From: Hymenopus coronatus
Taxonomy: Eukaryota > Arthropoda > Insecta > Mantodea > Hymenopodidae
Reading direction: 5' to 3'
NCBI GenBank assembly: GCA_030762935.1
Contig: CM060895.1
Coordinates: forward strand, 73,267,001 to 73,331,000
Length of the DNA: 64,000 nucleotides
Shown here: piece after piece, positions 45,035 through 57,198 of the stretch
Position numbering within the stretch: the stretch's first letter is position 1
How the letters are laid out: the number at the start of each line of letters is the position of its first letter
Notes under the pieces: generated by a model
Told to the model about the DNA's origin: nothing
Database searches by the model: none
What the model saw: only the letters and a program-made list of their open reading frames with translations
Program-made: the position numbers and the translations under genes

Positions 45035-45335
45035 ATCCGCCCTCTAATGATAATACTGCTTCTCACACACCAATTTCAGTAAACCGTATTTTTGGACATT
45101 AAGAATATTTCTGTTGCTCCTCAGCCGTCATATTTGCCAGACTTCAGTCCCTGTGATTTCATCTCTCCTGAAGATCGTAAACATTCCTCAAGGGACATCG
45201 CTCACAATAGTATAACCGACCAGATGAAGGCGATCCCAAATTCCAATTCAGAGCTGGTATGAGCAGTAGAAGACCAGAACAGTCTGTGTGGATTCCTAAG
45301 GTATTTTTTTGAAGGAGATAATGTTCAATTGTAAC
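45035..45335 (+). pseudogene. Mariner transposase C-terminal half, decayed
   Basis: In broken frames: DNTASHTPISV (the second-Asp motif region), FLDIKNISVAPQPSYLPDFS, PCDF (third motif), TDQMKAIP, and YFFEGDNVQL just before the stop. All of these are in the order seen in mariner proteins. Together with 43438-43740, and subtracting the R copy, the length is about that of a complete mariner. Terminal inverted repeats were not found. Confidence 0.75.
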
Positions 45336-45339
45336 GCTA

Positions 45340-45820
45340 TTGGAATAAAAATGACAAAAAAATAGTCTAATTCCTTTATTTATGCAACTTGTACAGTCAA
45401 AAGTTAATATAGAAACTCGAAATTTTACAGGGTCACATAAGTTTCATATAATGTGGTTTAACAACACTTCGGCCTTTTAAATATTAGATAATGCATTTTT
45501 AAGAAACCTGCTTTCTTCTGAAAGATGTAAAATACACACCCGTTACATTTTTCTGCTGTATTATTTAAAACTATCACCAAACACCCCACTGCACTACGAG
45601 AATCAACAGACTACCTGATAACGCTTTACGCCCGCTAGTGGTCTCTGCAAACACTAAAGGGCCTATGAAGGAAAGGGGTGGTTATCTATGACATCCTTAA
45701 CTAAGGTATAGAGAAAGATCAAGCTTACTTCCTTTCCTTTTAGTTTTAGTACTTAGAAGTTACTAAAATCGTTCACCAAAAACCAAGTGTATCATTTGTT
45801 AATGTTAATGCTAATTTCAT
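45340..45820. other. No gene seen
   Basis: AT-rich; nothing supported. Confidence 0.5.
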
Positions 45821-45824
45821 AAAC

Positions 45825-46080
45825 CAAGGTCGTGGGTTCAAACCCGGCGGAGGACGATGGATTTTTTTGGGTGTAAAAATCCTTAGCATGGCTTCCTTCG
45901 GAAGGGAAGTAAAACCGTTAGTCCCGTGTCGTAGATTTACGGCATGTAAAAGAACCTCAAGCCTGATAGAGAGGCCTCAGAGCAAAATTAAGCGGTCTTT
46001 CACGTCCAATTCAGAATGAGATGCTGAGAACTACAGTAGTTAAAGAGCGTCCATAAATAACACGCCATTTACATTTTTTA
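45825..46080 (+). mobile_element. tRNA-derived SINE family C, A-box end missing
   Basis: B-box-like GTGGGTTCAAACCCGG begins the copy. A body follows with CATGGCTTCCTTCGGAAGGG, CGTAGATTTACGGCATG, AAAAGAACCTCAAGCC and AAATTAAGCGGTCTTTCA. The related minus copy at 16120-16312 shares the body but lacks the head. Confidence 0.75.
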
Positions 46081-47167
46081 TCATTTGTTAATACTGCATT
46101 TTGATTTATTAGTCTCATGCCAAAAGAGAGAGAAAGTTACATACTGAAAAGAGTAGCAGGTAACACCCCTGTGCCATTGTTATAAAGCATGTAAAATATA
46201 TTTCCCACCTCTCGCCCATAGCTTGCTTGTTGGAAGTCATTTTTCTCTTTTATGTAGACTAAAGGAGAGACTACTTAGTGACTTTATTCCTATCATCAAA
46301 GCCTTCGTAACATGAAAAACATATCATACGATGGTAACCCCAAGTTTTAGTATTTTGCATAAAAGTATAGAATGGTGTTTAGAACAGACCTGTGCAAGAA
46401 CCGGTATATTGCCAGAGTCGCTGCAATGTCGAAGAGCCTATATTACTAGCACAGAATGTCTTGCTCTCCGTCGTGTACCCCGTGACCTCTTTTTCGACTC
46501 TGGTTTGGTCAAGAGCAAGAGCGGGATCGCACGGGCAACGCCTGCACAGACCTTGTTCAGAAGGAATATTCTAGATCATTCAGTTGGAACTCTCTATATG
46601 TGAGTTAGTGCGTTGCGCGTGCTCCCCTCCGACGTGACGATGCTGCCACAATGAGTGTTCTACTGGAGCTATTAAGAGAGGTCTTATATTTGACCCCCAC
46701 GAATGAAACATCCGGAAGAAGAGGCTATAGCTGGGTTTATGCATGTGTCATGAATAGCAAGTGAAACAAATGGAAAAAAAAAAAAAAAAAAACTATTATA
46801 CATGTTTGTACACTCGATAAAACATTCGGACGGTAGATGTACTGTTGCATAGTGAAAAATCACAAGCCATATTTTACAAAATGCAACGGAGTGGGACTTT
46901 TGATGCACTCGCACGATATTTTTATCATTGGTCGTCCTGACGCCAGGGTTGTCACCTGCTAGTTTCTGCAGTCAGTTCATGCAATTGTGGTGTTGGTAAG
47001 TGTTCAGGTGTTCCTTTTTGTGAAACATGGAACAAACCTTTTTCGAAAAGGAACGTTTCATTCATATTAAAGTTAGAAAATTACTGTGGGATCATCGTTA
47101 ATTATAATTAGAAATTCTGTGAAGTTAAGCATGTCGTTTAGATTACAGAAAGCACTATCGGCGCATT
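46081..47167. other. No gene seen; one poly(A) run
   Basis: A 90-codon frame (46331-46603, plus) has no domain. An A-run occurs near 46773-46791. Confidence 0.4.
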
Positions 47168-47879
47168 GATGTGTACCATTCACATGACTTTCTCCATATC
47201 CCTGCAACAAATAGTTCTTAAAAAGCTTATACTTCTATTTAATTTATGCTAATCAGAAAAAAATAGTAGAAATAGCCTTATTACTCGCTTCCTTGTAAGT
47301 AGAAGCGAAATAAGGGACAACCGTAGGTTAAAGTGATAGTCAAAAGCTGGTTGCTATGTCAATGAAGTTCCTTTGTTTGTATGGATAGGAGTTGACAAGT
47401 TCCTGTATGAGAAAATTATACGTTTTTCATAGCAGAAACCAAAAATAAGGAATGTCACAAAAACGACGAACTCCACGAAAATAATGTATATAACATAAAT
47501 TGTGTGCTTTAAAGTGCTCTACATTTTTGTGTAGTAAGTTTTTGTCCATCTCTTACGGTTTAGCAGTCATTTAAAATTTAGTAAAATTCATCCAGAATAA
47601 ACCACTCTTCAGAGGCTATTCCCAGAAAATTCAAGATATACATTTCATTTGTCAGGTAAATATGTTTAATATCCGAAATTTTAATCAAAATCGTTAGTCA
47701 TTTTTGAGAAAATCAAAATTTTCGAAAAAAGTTCCATGTAAAGGGTAGTTGGGGGTGGGGGGATTTTTCTCAAAAGCTTCGTGTCGCATCCCTGGAAGAT
47801 ACTAAACTTAAATACCAAGTTTGGTATTTTACCGACTTTTCGTTTTTGAGTTATCGTGTTCACAGACACACGGACACAC

Positions 47880-47942
<63 letters not shown>

Positions 47943-48080
47943 CCTTTTTGTGAAAATGCTTTTTTTGGATATTGGGGACCCTAAAACATATATTCCGGTG
48001 AAATCTCGGTATCGAATTTTTGGTGGAGTGTAATACCTTCTCTATACACTATGTACATAGTGCGTATGGAGAAAGTAAAA
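47168..48080 (-). repeat. R-family repeat, minus full-length copy with long (CA)n
   Basis: TTGATGTGTACCATTCACAT to TGCGTATGGAGAAAGTAAAA, with the ACTATGTACATAGT palindrome intact near 48049-48062. A (CA)n tract of about 28 units occupies 47882-47939. Confidence 0.85.
47882..47939. repeat. (CA)n microsatellite inside an R copy
   Basis: Uninterrupted CA dinucleotides at the family's internal microsatellite position. Confidence 0.95.
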
Positions 48081-48649
48081 ATGTATGGGATGAACACTGT
48101 GTTTTTCTTCGTTTAGGAACATAAGGATATAAGGCGTGCAGCACAACCTGCTCCTTTTTCTCAACTGCCCGATCAAATCCATTGACAGCTCTTAGTGGTC
48201 TTTTAACAGTTCCTTGCGATATAGTTATCGCACTCTTGTCTACTGCGATAAAAATATAGTACGATATATGCGATATCGTCCGATAGCCATTGCATGCATA
48301 AACTCAACCTATCTCGGGGCGACGATGCGTAAAGAAGTGAGGAAACAGAGGAAAACTGAACTAGTTCACAGCAAATGAAGTGATAATAATAAAGTAAAGT
48401 CCCAATGTAAAGTTGAACTAGTTCACATTAACGAAGATACAGTGAGAACTTGATGAAGTAACAAGTCCAATATGAACTCCCTTTCTTGTTATTGGGCTAT
48501 TATGAGCCAAAATGATGTATGCTGTTTTGCTTCTCATTTCCGTTGTAGTTTCCGGTCTCGGGATACTGTTTTTATCCTATTTATTTATGCTAAGTTATAC
48601 ACAAATGAATATGACTGGTGTTCAGCCTAGCTCTTTACCAGTGATACTC
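48081..48649. other. No gene seen
   Basis: Includes a small GCGATA-rich stretch near 48215-48290. Nothing else supported. Confidence 0.4.
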
Positions 48650-49560
48650 ATGTTTTACAATAATTCCTTAATTCATTTGCAATTCTTCTTTTACCCTCTC
48701 TACTGTCCATATCCATTTATTTTTCACTTTGTTAAAGTTTTGTCCCACCTTCTTACAATTTTTATGGGACATTTTAATTATAGATATATTTGTCTCTAAC
48801 CTAAACAATATCTTATTTATGCATTCTTTTCTCCAAATTTCATTTTCTTTACATTTAAGTATTGTGTATTCCAGATCTTCATTTCCACCACATATAGGAC
48901 ATTGGTTTTTTTGGGATACTCTTCCTTAGACCTTTCAACCTCCATACTCCTGTTCTCAACCATACAACTCCTCTTTGTTTATCGTTTATACGAGTTTTTC
49001 CCTTCCCCATGTACCTTTCGTCGATATGTAGAAGATATAATTCTCTTTTCGGCTACTTCACTAAATATATTTTTTATCTATATCCTCATATCTCTCTCTT
49101 GCCGATTTCCAGAAATTATTCGCATTGTGTTTCTTCTTCTCCAAACCTTCCTTAACCTATTACCTTTCTAGTTATCTCTAACACAGGTTACTCATTTATT
49201 GTTGTTTTAAGTTTTTTTCTTGATATTCTAAACACTGTTTCAAAATGTTATACTAAAATTCCAATGCCCTTTCCATTATCATTCCCTTACTTGCCATTTC
49301 GCGCAAAGTATTCATGCCACATGCTGAGTTGCATTTGCTAACCCAAGCATTACTCTATAGAGATAATGTCTTATGATACTTCCCCATACTTCTTTCTTAT
49401 ACAGCATTTTTGACTCAACTACCATATTATATGCTTTCCTGCCCATTTAATATTTAAAACTCTTTTTCATTTTTGCTAGTGCCACCACCATCTATTTTAA
49501 CTCCTAGATAATGCAATTATCTCACTACCCTATACTCTTTTATTTTCATTTCTTTGGTAT
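48650..49560 (-). pseudogene. Decayed LINE ORF2 C-terminal half
   Basis: On the minus strand, patches in shifting frames read YLGVKIDGGGTSKNEKEF (near 49510), FWKSARERYEDIDKKYI, RGVVWLRTGVWRLKGLRKS, and QCPICGGNEDLEYTILKCKE near 48890. The last fits the late CX2CX7HX4C knuckle of LINE ORF2 with His replaced by Tyr. Many stops and frame changes. The hydrophobic open frames on the plus strand here are antisense to this and not genes. Confidence 0.6.
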
Positions 49561-50287
49561 TGTTAACTAGCATCATAAGCACACAGAGATTGATGTTATA
49601 GTTTTAAATATACGAATATTAAAACAGAGGAATATTTTTGAATGTTGTGCTTTATTAATAACTATAAATCTTGGATGAACTGTGGTGGACATATTTCCAG
49701 CACAGCTATCGCAGTTAGATGACCTGTTTCCACAGCTTCGAATGTTCTCTTGCAAAGGATCTCGAAGTGTCAGGAAAGTTAGAAAGGAATTTAATTAGCC
49801 GAGCAATAAATTTCATCTCAGCTGTCTGGGTGGGACAATTGGCGTCATTGGGCGAACGGCCTTTACTAGAATTTCCACATAATAAACTTGACTACCGACA
49901 AGAAAAGGAGCGAATTATATGGAATAAAAACTAGGTATGGTAAAGGTTGGAAGTTAAAGGCTACGGATCAAAAGAAGCAGGGAAACAAAGAAATCTCCCA
50001 CAAAGGTTCCCTGACTTAAGTTAGGCCGCTTCACAAAAGAAACGAGTTCTCACGAAGCTGTAATAGCATTATCACGACCCTTTACGGAGGCGGAGATAAG
50101 AAGTTCCACAGCAACTACTGAATGTTTATGAGAATGCTGCTGCCAATGATCAAGTCGTTACTTGTACCGTAATTTACACCAGCACAAAGGAAATAAGGAT
50201 GCTTTTCTCAAGACACCCCATTTGATTGGCCACTCAAACAGTAAGATGAACTCTTTCAAATCATTTTTTCGTTTGTTGATAAGGATT
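49561..50287. other. No gene seen
   Basis: Nothing supported beyond short open frames. Confidence 0.4.
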
Positions 50288-50412
50288 CATTTTTACTTTC
50301 TCTACTCGTATTATGTACATAGTGAACCTACAAAGAAGGTATTGTATTCCACCTAAAATCTAATAAGGGATTTCACTGGAAATATACGTTTTGAGATCTC
50401 CTGAGTTTAAAA
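50288..50412 (+). repeat. R-family 5' end fragment
   Basis: TTTTTACTTTCTCTACTCGT, ATTATGTACATAGT, then about 90 bp of the plus-strand start, cut at TTTAAAAAATC. Confidence 0.8.
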
Positions 50413-50672
50413 AATCTTATGTGTTCCATTCATATGATTTTCTCTACTTCTCTGCAACAAATTATCATTAAAAAGCTTATGCTTCTATTTACTTCATGCT
50501 AGTTAAGAAAAAATTAGCAGAAACAGTCTTATTACATACTTCCTTGTAAGTAGAAGCGAAATAAGGGAGTACCATTGGTTAAAGTTACAGTCATAAGCTG
50601 ATATCTATGTTATTGCAGTTCCTTTGTTTGTATGGATAGGAGTTGACGAAGTCCTGTGTGAGAAAAGTATGT
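50413..50672 (-). repeat. R-family 3' end fragment, inverted
   Basis: TTATGTGTTCCATTCATATG to GTTGACGAAGTCCTGTGTGA. It faces the preceding fragment head to head and is cut by the next copy. Confidence 0.8.
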
Positions 50673-51530
50673 TTTTACTTTCTCTATACTCACTATGTAC
50701 ATAGTGTATAGAGAATGTATTGCACTCCACCAAAAAATTCAATACCGAGATTTCACCGGAAATATATGTTTTAGGGTCCCCTGTAACCAAAAAAAGCATA
50801 TCCACAAAAAGGTCCGCGCGCGCGCGCGTCTGTGTGTGTGTGTCCGTGTGTCTGTGAACATGATAACTCAAAAACGAAAAGTCGGTAAAATACCAAACTT
50901 GGTATTTATGTTTATTATCTTCCAGGGATGCGACACAAAGATTTTGAGAAAAATCCCCCCACCCCCAACTACCCTCTACATGGAACTTTTTTCGAAAATT
51001 TAGATTTTCTCAAAAATGGCTCCAACGATTTTGATTAAAAATTTGTGCATTAAAGATATTTAAATGAAATGTATATCTTGAATTTTCTGGGAATAGCCTC
51101 TGAAGACTACTTTATTCTGGATGAATCTTTTATAACTACTAAACCGTAACAGATGGACAAAAACTTAACCCACAAAAAATGTAGAGCACGTTAAAGCACA
51201 CAATTTATGTTATATACATTTTTTTCGTGGAGTTGATCGTATTTAAGATATTCCTTTTTCTTGGTTTCAGCTTTGAAAAACATACTTTCTCATACAGGAA
51301 TTTGTCAACTCCTGTCCATACAAACAAAGGACCATCAGTCACAACCAGCTTTTGGCTTTCACTTTAACCTATGGTACTTCTTTATTTCGCTTCTACTTAC
51401 AAGGAAGCAAGTAATAAAGCTATGTCTGCTAATTTTTCCTGATTAGCATAAAATAAATAGAAGTATAAGCTTTTTAAGAATAATTTGTTGTAGGGATATA
51501 GAGAAAGTCATGTGAATGGTACACATAAGA
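50673..51530 (+). repeat. R-family repeat, full-length plus copy
   Basis: TTTTTACTTTCTCTATACTC to GTGAATGGTACACATAAGA, with a mixed (CG)n(TG)n tract near 50816-50842 at the microsatellite position. A 102-codon frame stays open (50695-51003). Confidence 0.85.
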
Positions 51531-52152
51531 TTTTTTTAAAGTTGAAACCAAAAACAAGGAATATGTAAAAAAATCAACTCCACCAAAAAATAAAAATGCA
51601 CATAATATAAATTGTGTGTTTTAAAGCTCTCTACATTTTTTGTGTGGTAAGCTTTTCTCCATCTCTTACGGTTTAGCAGTTATGCAAAATTCCGAAAAAT
51701 TCATCCAGAATAAAGTAGTCTTTAGAAGCTATTCCCAGAAAATTCAAGATATACATTTTATTTATCAGGTAAATTTCTTTAATATATGATATTTTAATCA
51801 AAATCGTTAGCCTCATTTTTGAGAAAATAAATCTTTTCAAGGGTAGTTTTGGGTGGGGGATTTTTCTCAAAATCTTCGTGTGGCATCCCTGAGAGATACT
51901 AAACTTAAATACCAAGTTTGGTATTTTACCGACTTTTCGTTTTTGAGTCATCATAGTGCTCACGGACACATGGACACGCGCTTACACACACACACACACA
52001 CAAGGACCTTTTTATGAAAATGTTTTTTTTTTTTTTTGGGTACAGGGAGCCCTAAAACATATACTTCCGGTGAAATCTCGGTATCGAAATTTTGGGTGGA
52101 GTGCAATACCTTCTCTTTACACTATGTACATAGTACGTGTAGAGAAAGTAAA
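51531..52152 (-). repeat. R-family repeat, minus copy, 3'-truncated
   Basis: Starts inside the element at TTAAAGTTGAAACCAAAAAC and reaches the outer end at GTACGTGTAGAGAAAGTAAA. CA tract near 51983-52002. Confidence 0.8.
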
Positions 52153-52793
52153 ACAGCATTTTTATAAAAAGTTCCGTATGTGTGTGACTGTGAACAGAAT
52201 TTCTCAAAACTAAAAGACCAAGAATGCGAAACGAAGGTTTTCAAACAAATCTCCCACACTCCAAATTACTCTTTACATGGAAAATCAATGGAAAGTTTTG
52301 TTTTTATCAAAGATTTTTATTAAAATACCGTATATTAAAGATATTTGTATATCAAATAAAATGTATATCTTGAATTTTGTTGGAATAACCTCTGTAGATC
52401 TCTTTATTCTGAATGAATTTTGCGTAACTGGTAAACTGTAAGAGAAGACAAAAGCTTACTACACAAAAAACGTAGATCACGTTAAAACACAATTTATGTC
52501 ATAGGTATACACGTTTTTGTTGTTTAAACTTTTCTCACCCTGACATTTGTAAACTCTGGCCCTGCATAGAAACGGATTTCATCAATATGGCATTCGGGTT
52601 TTAAAAAGTTTGACTATCGTTTTAGCCTAGTGTATTGTCTTATTTTCCTTCTACTTACAAGGAAACAAGTAGATAACTAAGACGGTTTCTGCTAATGTTT
52701 ATCTCGATTATCATAAAGTAGATAGGAGAATATGCTTTTTAACAATTTGCTATAGCGATGTAGAGAAAGTCATGTGAATGGAACACATCAGAT
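52153..52793 (+). repeat. R-family repeat, plus copy, 5'-truncated
   Basis: Starts at ACAGCATTTTTATAAAAAGT (internal to the family) and ends GAATGGAACACATCAGA, directly joined to the next copy. Confidence 0.8.
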
Positions 52794-53675
52794 TTTTACT
52801 TTCTCTACACGTACTATGTTCACAGAGTACCTATAGAGAAGGTATTGTATGCCACCCAAAATCTGATATAAGGCTTTACCGGAAATATATGTTTTGAGGT
52901 CCCCTGAGTTCAGAAACAGCATGTTAGCAAAAGCTCCGAATGTGAGTGTCTGGACAGCATAGCTCAGAAACTAAACCTGGTATCTACCAAGTTAAATACC
53001 AGAACTTAGTATCTAAGTTTAGTATCCTCCAAGGATGCGCCACCAAGATTTTCAAGATAATCCCCCACCCTCAAACTACGCTTTACATGTAAAATTTTCT
53101 GAAAATTTTGTTTTTCTCAAAAATTGCTTTAACGCTTTTGATTAAAATATGTATATTAGAATTATTTACATCACAAATAAAATGTTGTATTTTCTGGGAA
53201 TGACTTATAATCTAAAGATCTGTTCATTCAGAATGAATTTTGTTGGATTTTGCTGGATAGTAAATCGTAAGAAATAGACAAAACTTACGATACAAAAATG
53301 TACATCTCAATAAAATACACAATTTATGTCATATACATTTTTGTTTAGAGTTGAACGTTTCCAAGATATTCCCTGTTATTAATTTCAATTTTAAACTGCG
53401 CAACTTTTCTCAAACTGGGTTACCTTTCCCTTCATCTCTCTTTTGTTTAATGCTGGGTTTGCAAAGCGAACCGAAATTCAATCGTCCATATAGTGACCAG
53501 CTTTTGAAAGATTTGACTATCGATTTATCCTAGTGCATTCCCTTATTTTCCTTCTGTTTACAGAGAAGCAAGTAATAAGACCAATTCTGATAATGTTTAT
53601 CTAGATTAGTATGACGCAGATAAAATAATATTTTGTAAGAAAACTAGAGAAAGTTATGGAACACATCCGATTTTT
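52794..53675 (+). repeat. R-family repeat, plus copy, tandem with the previous one
   Basis: TTTTTACTTTCTCTACACGT, a degraded palindrome, and an end at ATGGAACACATCCGATTTTT. The element body is more diverged than its neighbour. Confidence 0.8.
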
Positions 53676-53732
53676 CTAAAACAACTTCACCTTCTCTGCC
53701 CTTCTCTGTTGTACATATGCGCTAGAGAAAAC

Positions 53733-54118
53733 TTCATTTCGTTTCGTAATCGGCTTATCCTCCCCGTAATAGTAGGATGGCATCCCCCAAGGACTTAAAA
53801 GCTAATGCCTAGGGGTGAGAAGCCTGTCGGGGAGCCTAGGGCACGAAACCAGTGAATGGAGAACCTGTTACGAAGGGTCGGTCCGTAGCCAGGCATGAAC
53901 ATGAGGAAATGGATGATAAGATATGTAAGCAAAATTGATTATCGGAAAGGTGATGATGGAGCAATTGGTGGAATGAGTGACGGGGGAAACCGGAGGACCC
54001 GGAGAAAACCTGCCCAGACGCCGCTTCGTCCACCACTAATCCCACATGCGGGCTCTTGGGTACGAACTCAGGCCGCCTAGATGAGAGGTGAGCGATCTGA
54101 CCACTCACCCAGAGCTCT
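53733..54118 (-). mobile_element. tRNA-derived SINE family A, inserted in an R-family end
   Basis: The minus-strand head AGCTCTGGGTGAGTGGTCAG leads to a degraded B box (TGAGTTCGTACCC), then CCGCATGTGGGATTA, GTGGACGAAGCGGCG and CTCCGGTTTCCCCCG, matching 21020-21360. The flanks CTAGAGAAAA (left) and TTAGAGAAAGTAAAG (right) look like an R terminal motif split by the SINE, with TAGAGAAA duplicated. Confidence 0.75.
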
Positions 54119-54469
54119 GCTGTTAGAGAAAGTAAAGAACAATATTTTCCTTTAAAGGAAGAGAATTAAAGTTAAAATTCTATCCAATTAACCTAAACGC
54201 AATGAAACTCAAAATAAGATTAACTATAATTTGGCCTGCACACTCCAAACAATATATGAACAGTAACCCGTTTTGCAACAAGCTGCGTCTCTGTCGCCTT
54301 TGTGTTTGAGCATCCGCGTATCTCACTTTGTAATTTTATGGGGCTCGGCGCGTCGATCTACTCAATAGACGCTAGCCTTTTGTCTCTCTGAAGTCGCAAT
54401 CTTCTTCTATGAGCCAATCCAAGACCAGCTGGTCAACTACCAATGGGGTGTTATAGCTTTCGTATATCT

Positions 54470-55265
54470 ACAGTGTGCCAGTTATTCAAAATTATACAAA
54501 ATCCATTCAGGATAAAAAGGACTCTGGAGTATATTCTAGAAAATACAAGATTATATATTTTATTTTCAATGTAAATTTCTTGAAAGCATATGTTGTAATT
54601 CAATAACAATCGACAGACATTTTTAAGACAATCGAAAATAACCAAAGCATAGATTGGTGTGGGAGACTTTCTTAAAAATGTTTCTGTGGCATCTTCCGAT
54701 GATACTAAACTTTAATCCGAAGTTTAGTATTTATTAGATATTTCGATTTTAAGATGCTCTGACCACATATACTACCACATACACAGACACGGATCTTGTT
54801 CTAAACATATTTTAAACTGAAGGGATCTCAAAACATTTTGTAACAAATGTCTCTATTGAACTTTAAAAACGGCTACAAATAAAGTCTTTAATTCACTGCT
54901 GCGACGTGTAGACAGTTGATGGCTTTCTCCATCCACGGCTAGCGCGCCACTGCGCTAACAACCTCCAGTCATTCACGACTCAGTACAATTCACTACACAA
55001 CACTGACTTGCAATTCTTCCTCCTTTTATAGCTAGAAAATGACATCGTATAAGTTTCTGGAGGCTTCGAGTGCACCGGACATATCACGTTTCCGTGTTGC
55101 CACACATTCCAAGGTTTCCAACTGCGGTGACTCGTGTACCAAGGGGAACGTGAGAAGCACTACAGAAGTTTGCACTGTCACATAAATGTAAGGTGAAATC
55201 TCAATGCATAATTGTTGAGGCAACTATACCTCCTTCACCTACTAGGTACGTGGTAGAGAATCAAA
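54470..55265 (-). repeat. R-family repeat, minus copy split by about 340 bp
   Basis: Diverged family blocks at 54470-54844 (CCAGTTATTCAAAATTATAC, ACTAAACTTTAATCCGAAGT) and the outer end at about 55187-55265 (GGTGAAATCTCA...GTACGTGGTAGAGAATC). Unrelated DNA at about 54845-55186 lies between them. Confidence 0.6.
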
Positions 55266-55627
55266 ATACAAGGAACTGACATTCTATGTTATGTTGCGCT
55301 TAAAAAGCAACGAAACAGAAAATAAGATTAGTACCAAGTTCATTGCAAGTGGGTACAACTATTTTAAGTATGATTGGTACAGTTATAGGAATCAGCGGCA
55401 CTGCCTCAAACATGAAGTATTTGTTACATATTTGGCGAAAATATATTTATTTTAGTTGATTAATATCATATGCAATAGCGAATGCCTGTATAAGCCCCAC
55501 TGAGAATGACATGTTGATTACTATCGGCCAAAAAGCTTTTTTATAGGAAATGTTGAAAATTGGGGATCCATAGCAAATTAACATTTAGCTGCACCCCCCT
55601 TGCTTTGGGCTCTACAGATATTTAAAG

Positions 55628-55991
55628 ACTGCACAATACACACTTTTCCTAGCAAACTATTATATGAAACAGAGTTTTCCTAAAAACTACATTCTCACAC
55701 TTACAATATGTTCCACGCGTCTCATATCTTGTGTAAACACAACCAAAATTTCCCAGAACGTAGAAAAGTATCTTTTGTAATATTCTAGGCAACAAAATTA
55801 TTCTAACACCAATAACAATTTTAAAAAATATATTGCTTATGAAAAATGATTAACTTTAGAGATTAAAATCTCTAACATCTTAAATATTATTATAATTGAA
55901 TAATCAAAGCTCTTGAACTATAGCCACGTAAGCTTTTTTTTTTCTCCATGTAAAAGGTAATTTGGGGTGGGGAAAGTTTCTTGAAAATCTT
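55628..55991. repeat. Left arm of a 365-bp inverted repeat
   Basis: GCACAATACACACTTTTCCT through CTTGAAAATCTT. It matches the reverse complement of 57199-57563 with about eight differences by eye. The inner end is R-family sequence; most of the arm is not shared with other R copies. Confidence 0.9.
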
Positions 55992-56232
55992 CCAGTTGCA
56001 TCCTTGAGATATAATAAACTTAATATCAAGTTTGATATTTAACGAACTTTTCATTTTTGAGTTATGCTGTTCACATACACATATACCGATGTTTTGTCTA
56101 TTTCTTTTTTGATCTAGGGGTCTCAAAATATATATTTCCAGTGAAATCTTAGTATTGACTTTTTGAGTTGTAATACAATATATTTTCTACTTACTACGTA
56201 CGTTTTACATACGTGCTAGAGAAAGTAAAAAT
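55870..56232 (-). repeat. R-family repeat, minus copy, carrying the left inverted arm
   Basis: CCATGTAAAAGGTAATTTGG, ATCAAGTTTGATATTTAACG, CCAGTGAAATCTTAGTATTG, and the end GCTAGAGAAAGTAAAAATG. Confidence 0.65.
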
Positions 56233-57198
56233 GCCAATTAATTTTCTCGAAATTTTAAGGTGGGTGTAAAGCTATTTACATAACATTTATGTAATAGTTG
56301 ACATCTTGAAAGGTATTTATCCAATTACACTGAAATTTGGTATTCAGAACAACGCAAGAGTAATGCACTTATAGCAAAATTTTCAGAAAAAAAAACAATA
56401 CCTATAGAAATTTGAATCTTTACTCTCAATGTCCGTTACCTTCAATGGCAATTAAAACTGAAGTGCTTCTGTGCACCCATACATTTTGCGCGCCACTATA
56501 CTTACGCATAAAAAAAAACAACAAAAAAACGCTTTGTTTTAGAGTCAACAGTTCGGCAAGGAACACTCACTCTCCCTTTTTCTGGTTTTTGAACGTGGTG
56601 TTTATCTCTGTTCTCCGTAATTAAATTAGCTACATCTTCATTCTCTCACACGGTCCTCAAAAATAAAGGTAGAAAGAAGATGAAAGAAACTGCCGAGTTT
56701 TATTTTCATCCCACTCGAGCATACACGCTATGTTAAAGTTTACAGCTACGAATGTGCTACTTCACAGCTCTTCGCAACACAGAGATAAAGAAAGGAAGTG
56801 ACTGTGTCAACGATCCACTTTTGTTTCGACAAGAAGCAGGACAGTGTAACAAAACGTGCACAATAAAGTGGAGTTGATAGTTGCGGTGTTTTTTTAATGT
56901 TATCTATGGAGTGCTTATTTTCCGATCTCACTTCCATTTCAACATAGGTCTTCCTATCAACCTTCTTCCTTTTGGTTTGTATTCGGAGATTTTTCTGGGT
57001 AACCTGCTTTTAGACAAAATCGTATAACTCTTTAAAACACAAAAAATGTATATACCTATCTTTAAATCATAAAATATATTTCAAATAACTTTTTTTTTTG
57101 TGGTATAAGCTATTTTAAAGAAATCTATTATTAATGGTTCAATTTATTGAAAATGTTGCCTTACTTTTAAAGTCCTGTTCACTTTTAGCTATTTCTCA
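56233..57198. other. Inverted-repeat spacer, no gene seen
   Basis: AT-rich. A 70-codon frame at 56412 and a 63-codon minus frame at 56937 have no supporting features. Confidence 0.45.

Noticed and set aside
48512..49171. Hydrophobic open frames that look like membrane proteins
   Set aside because: They lie antisense to a decayed LINE with recognisable C-terminal motifs on the minus strand.
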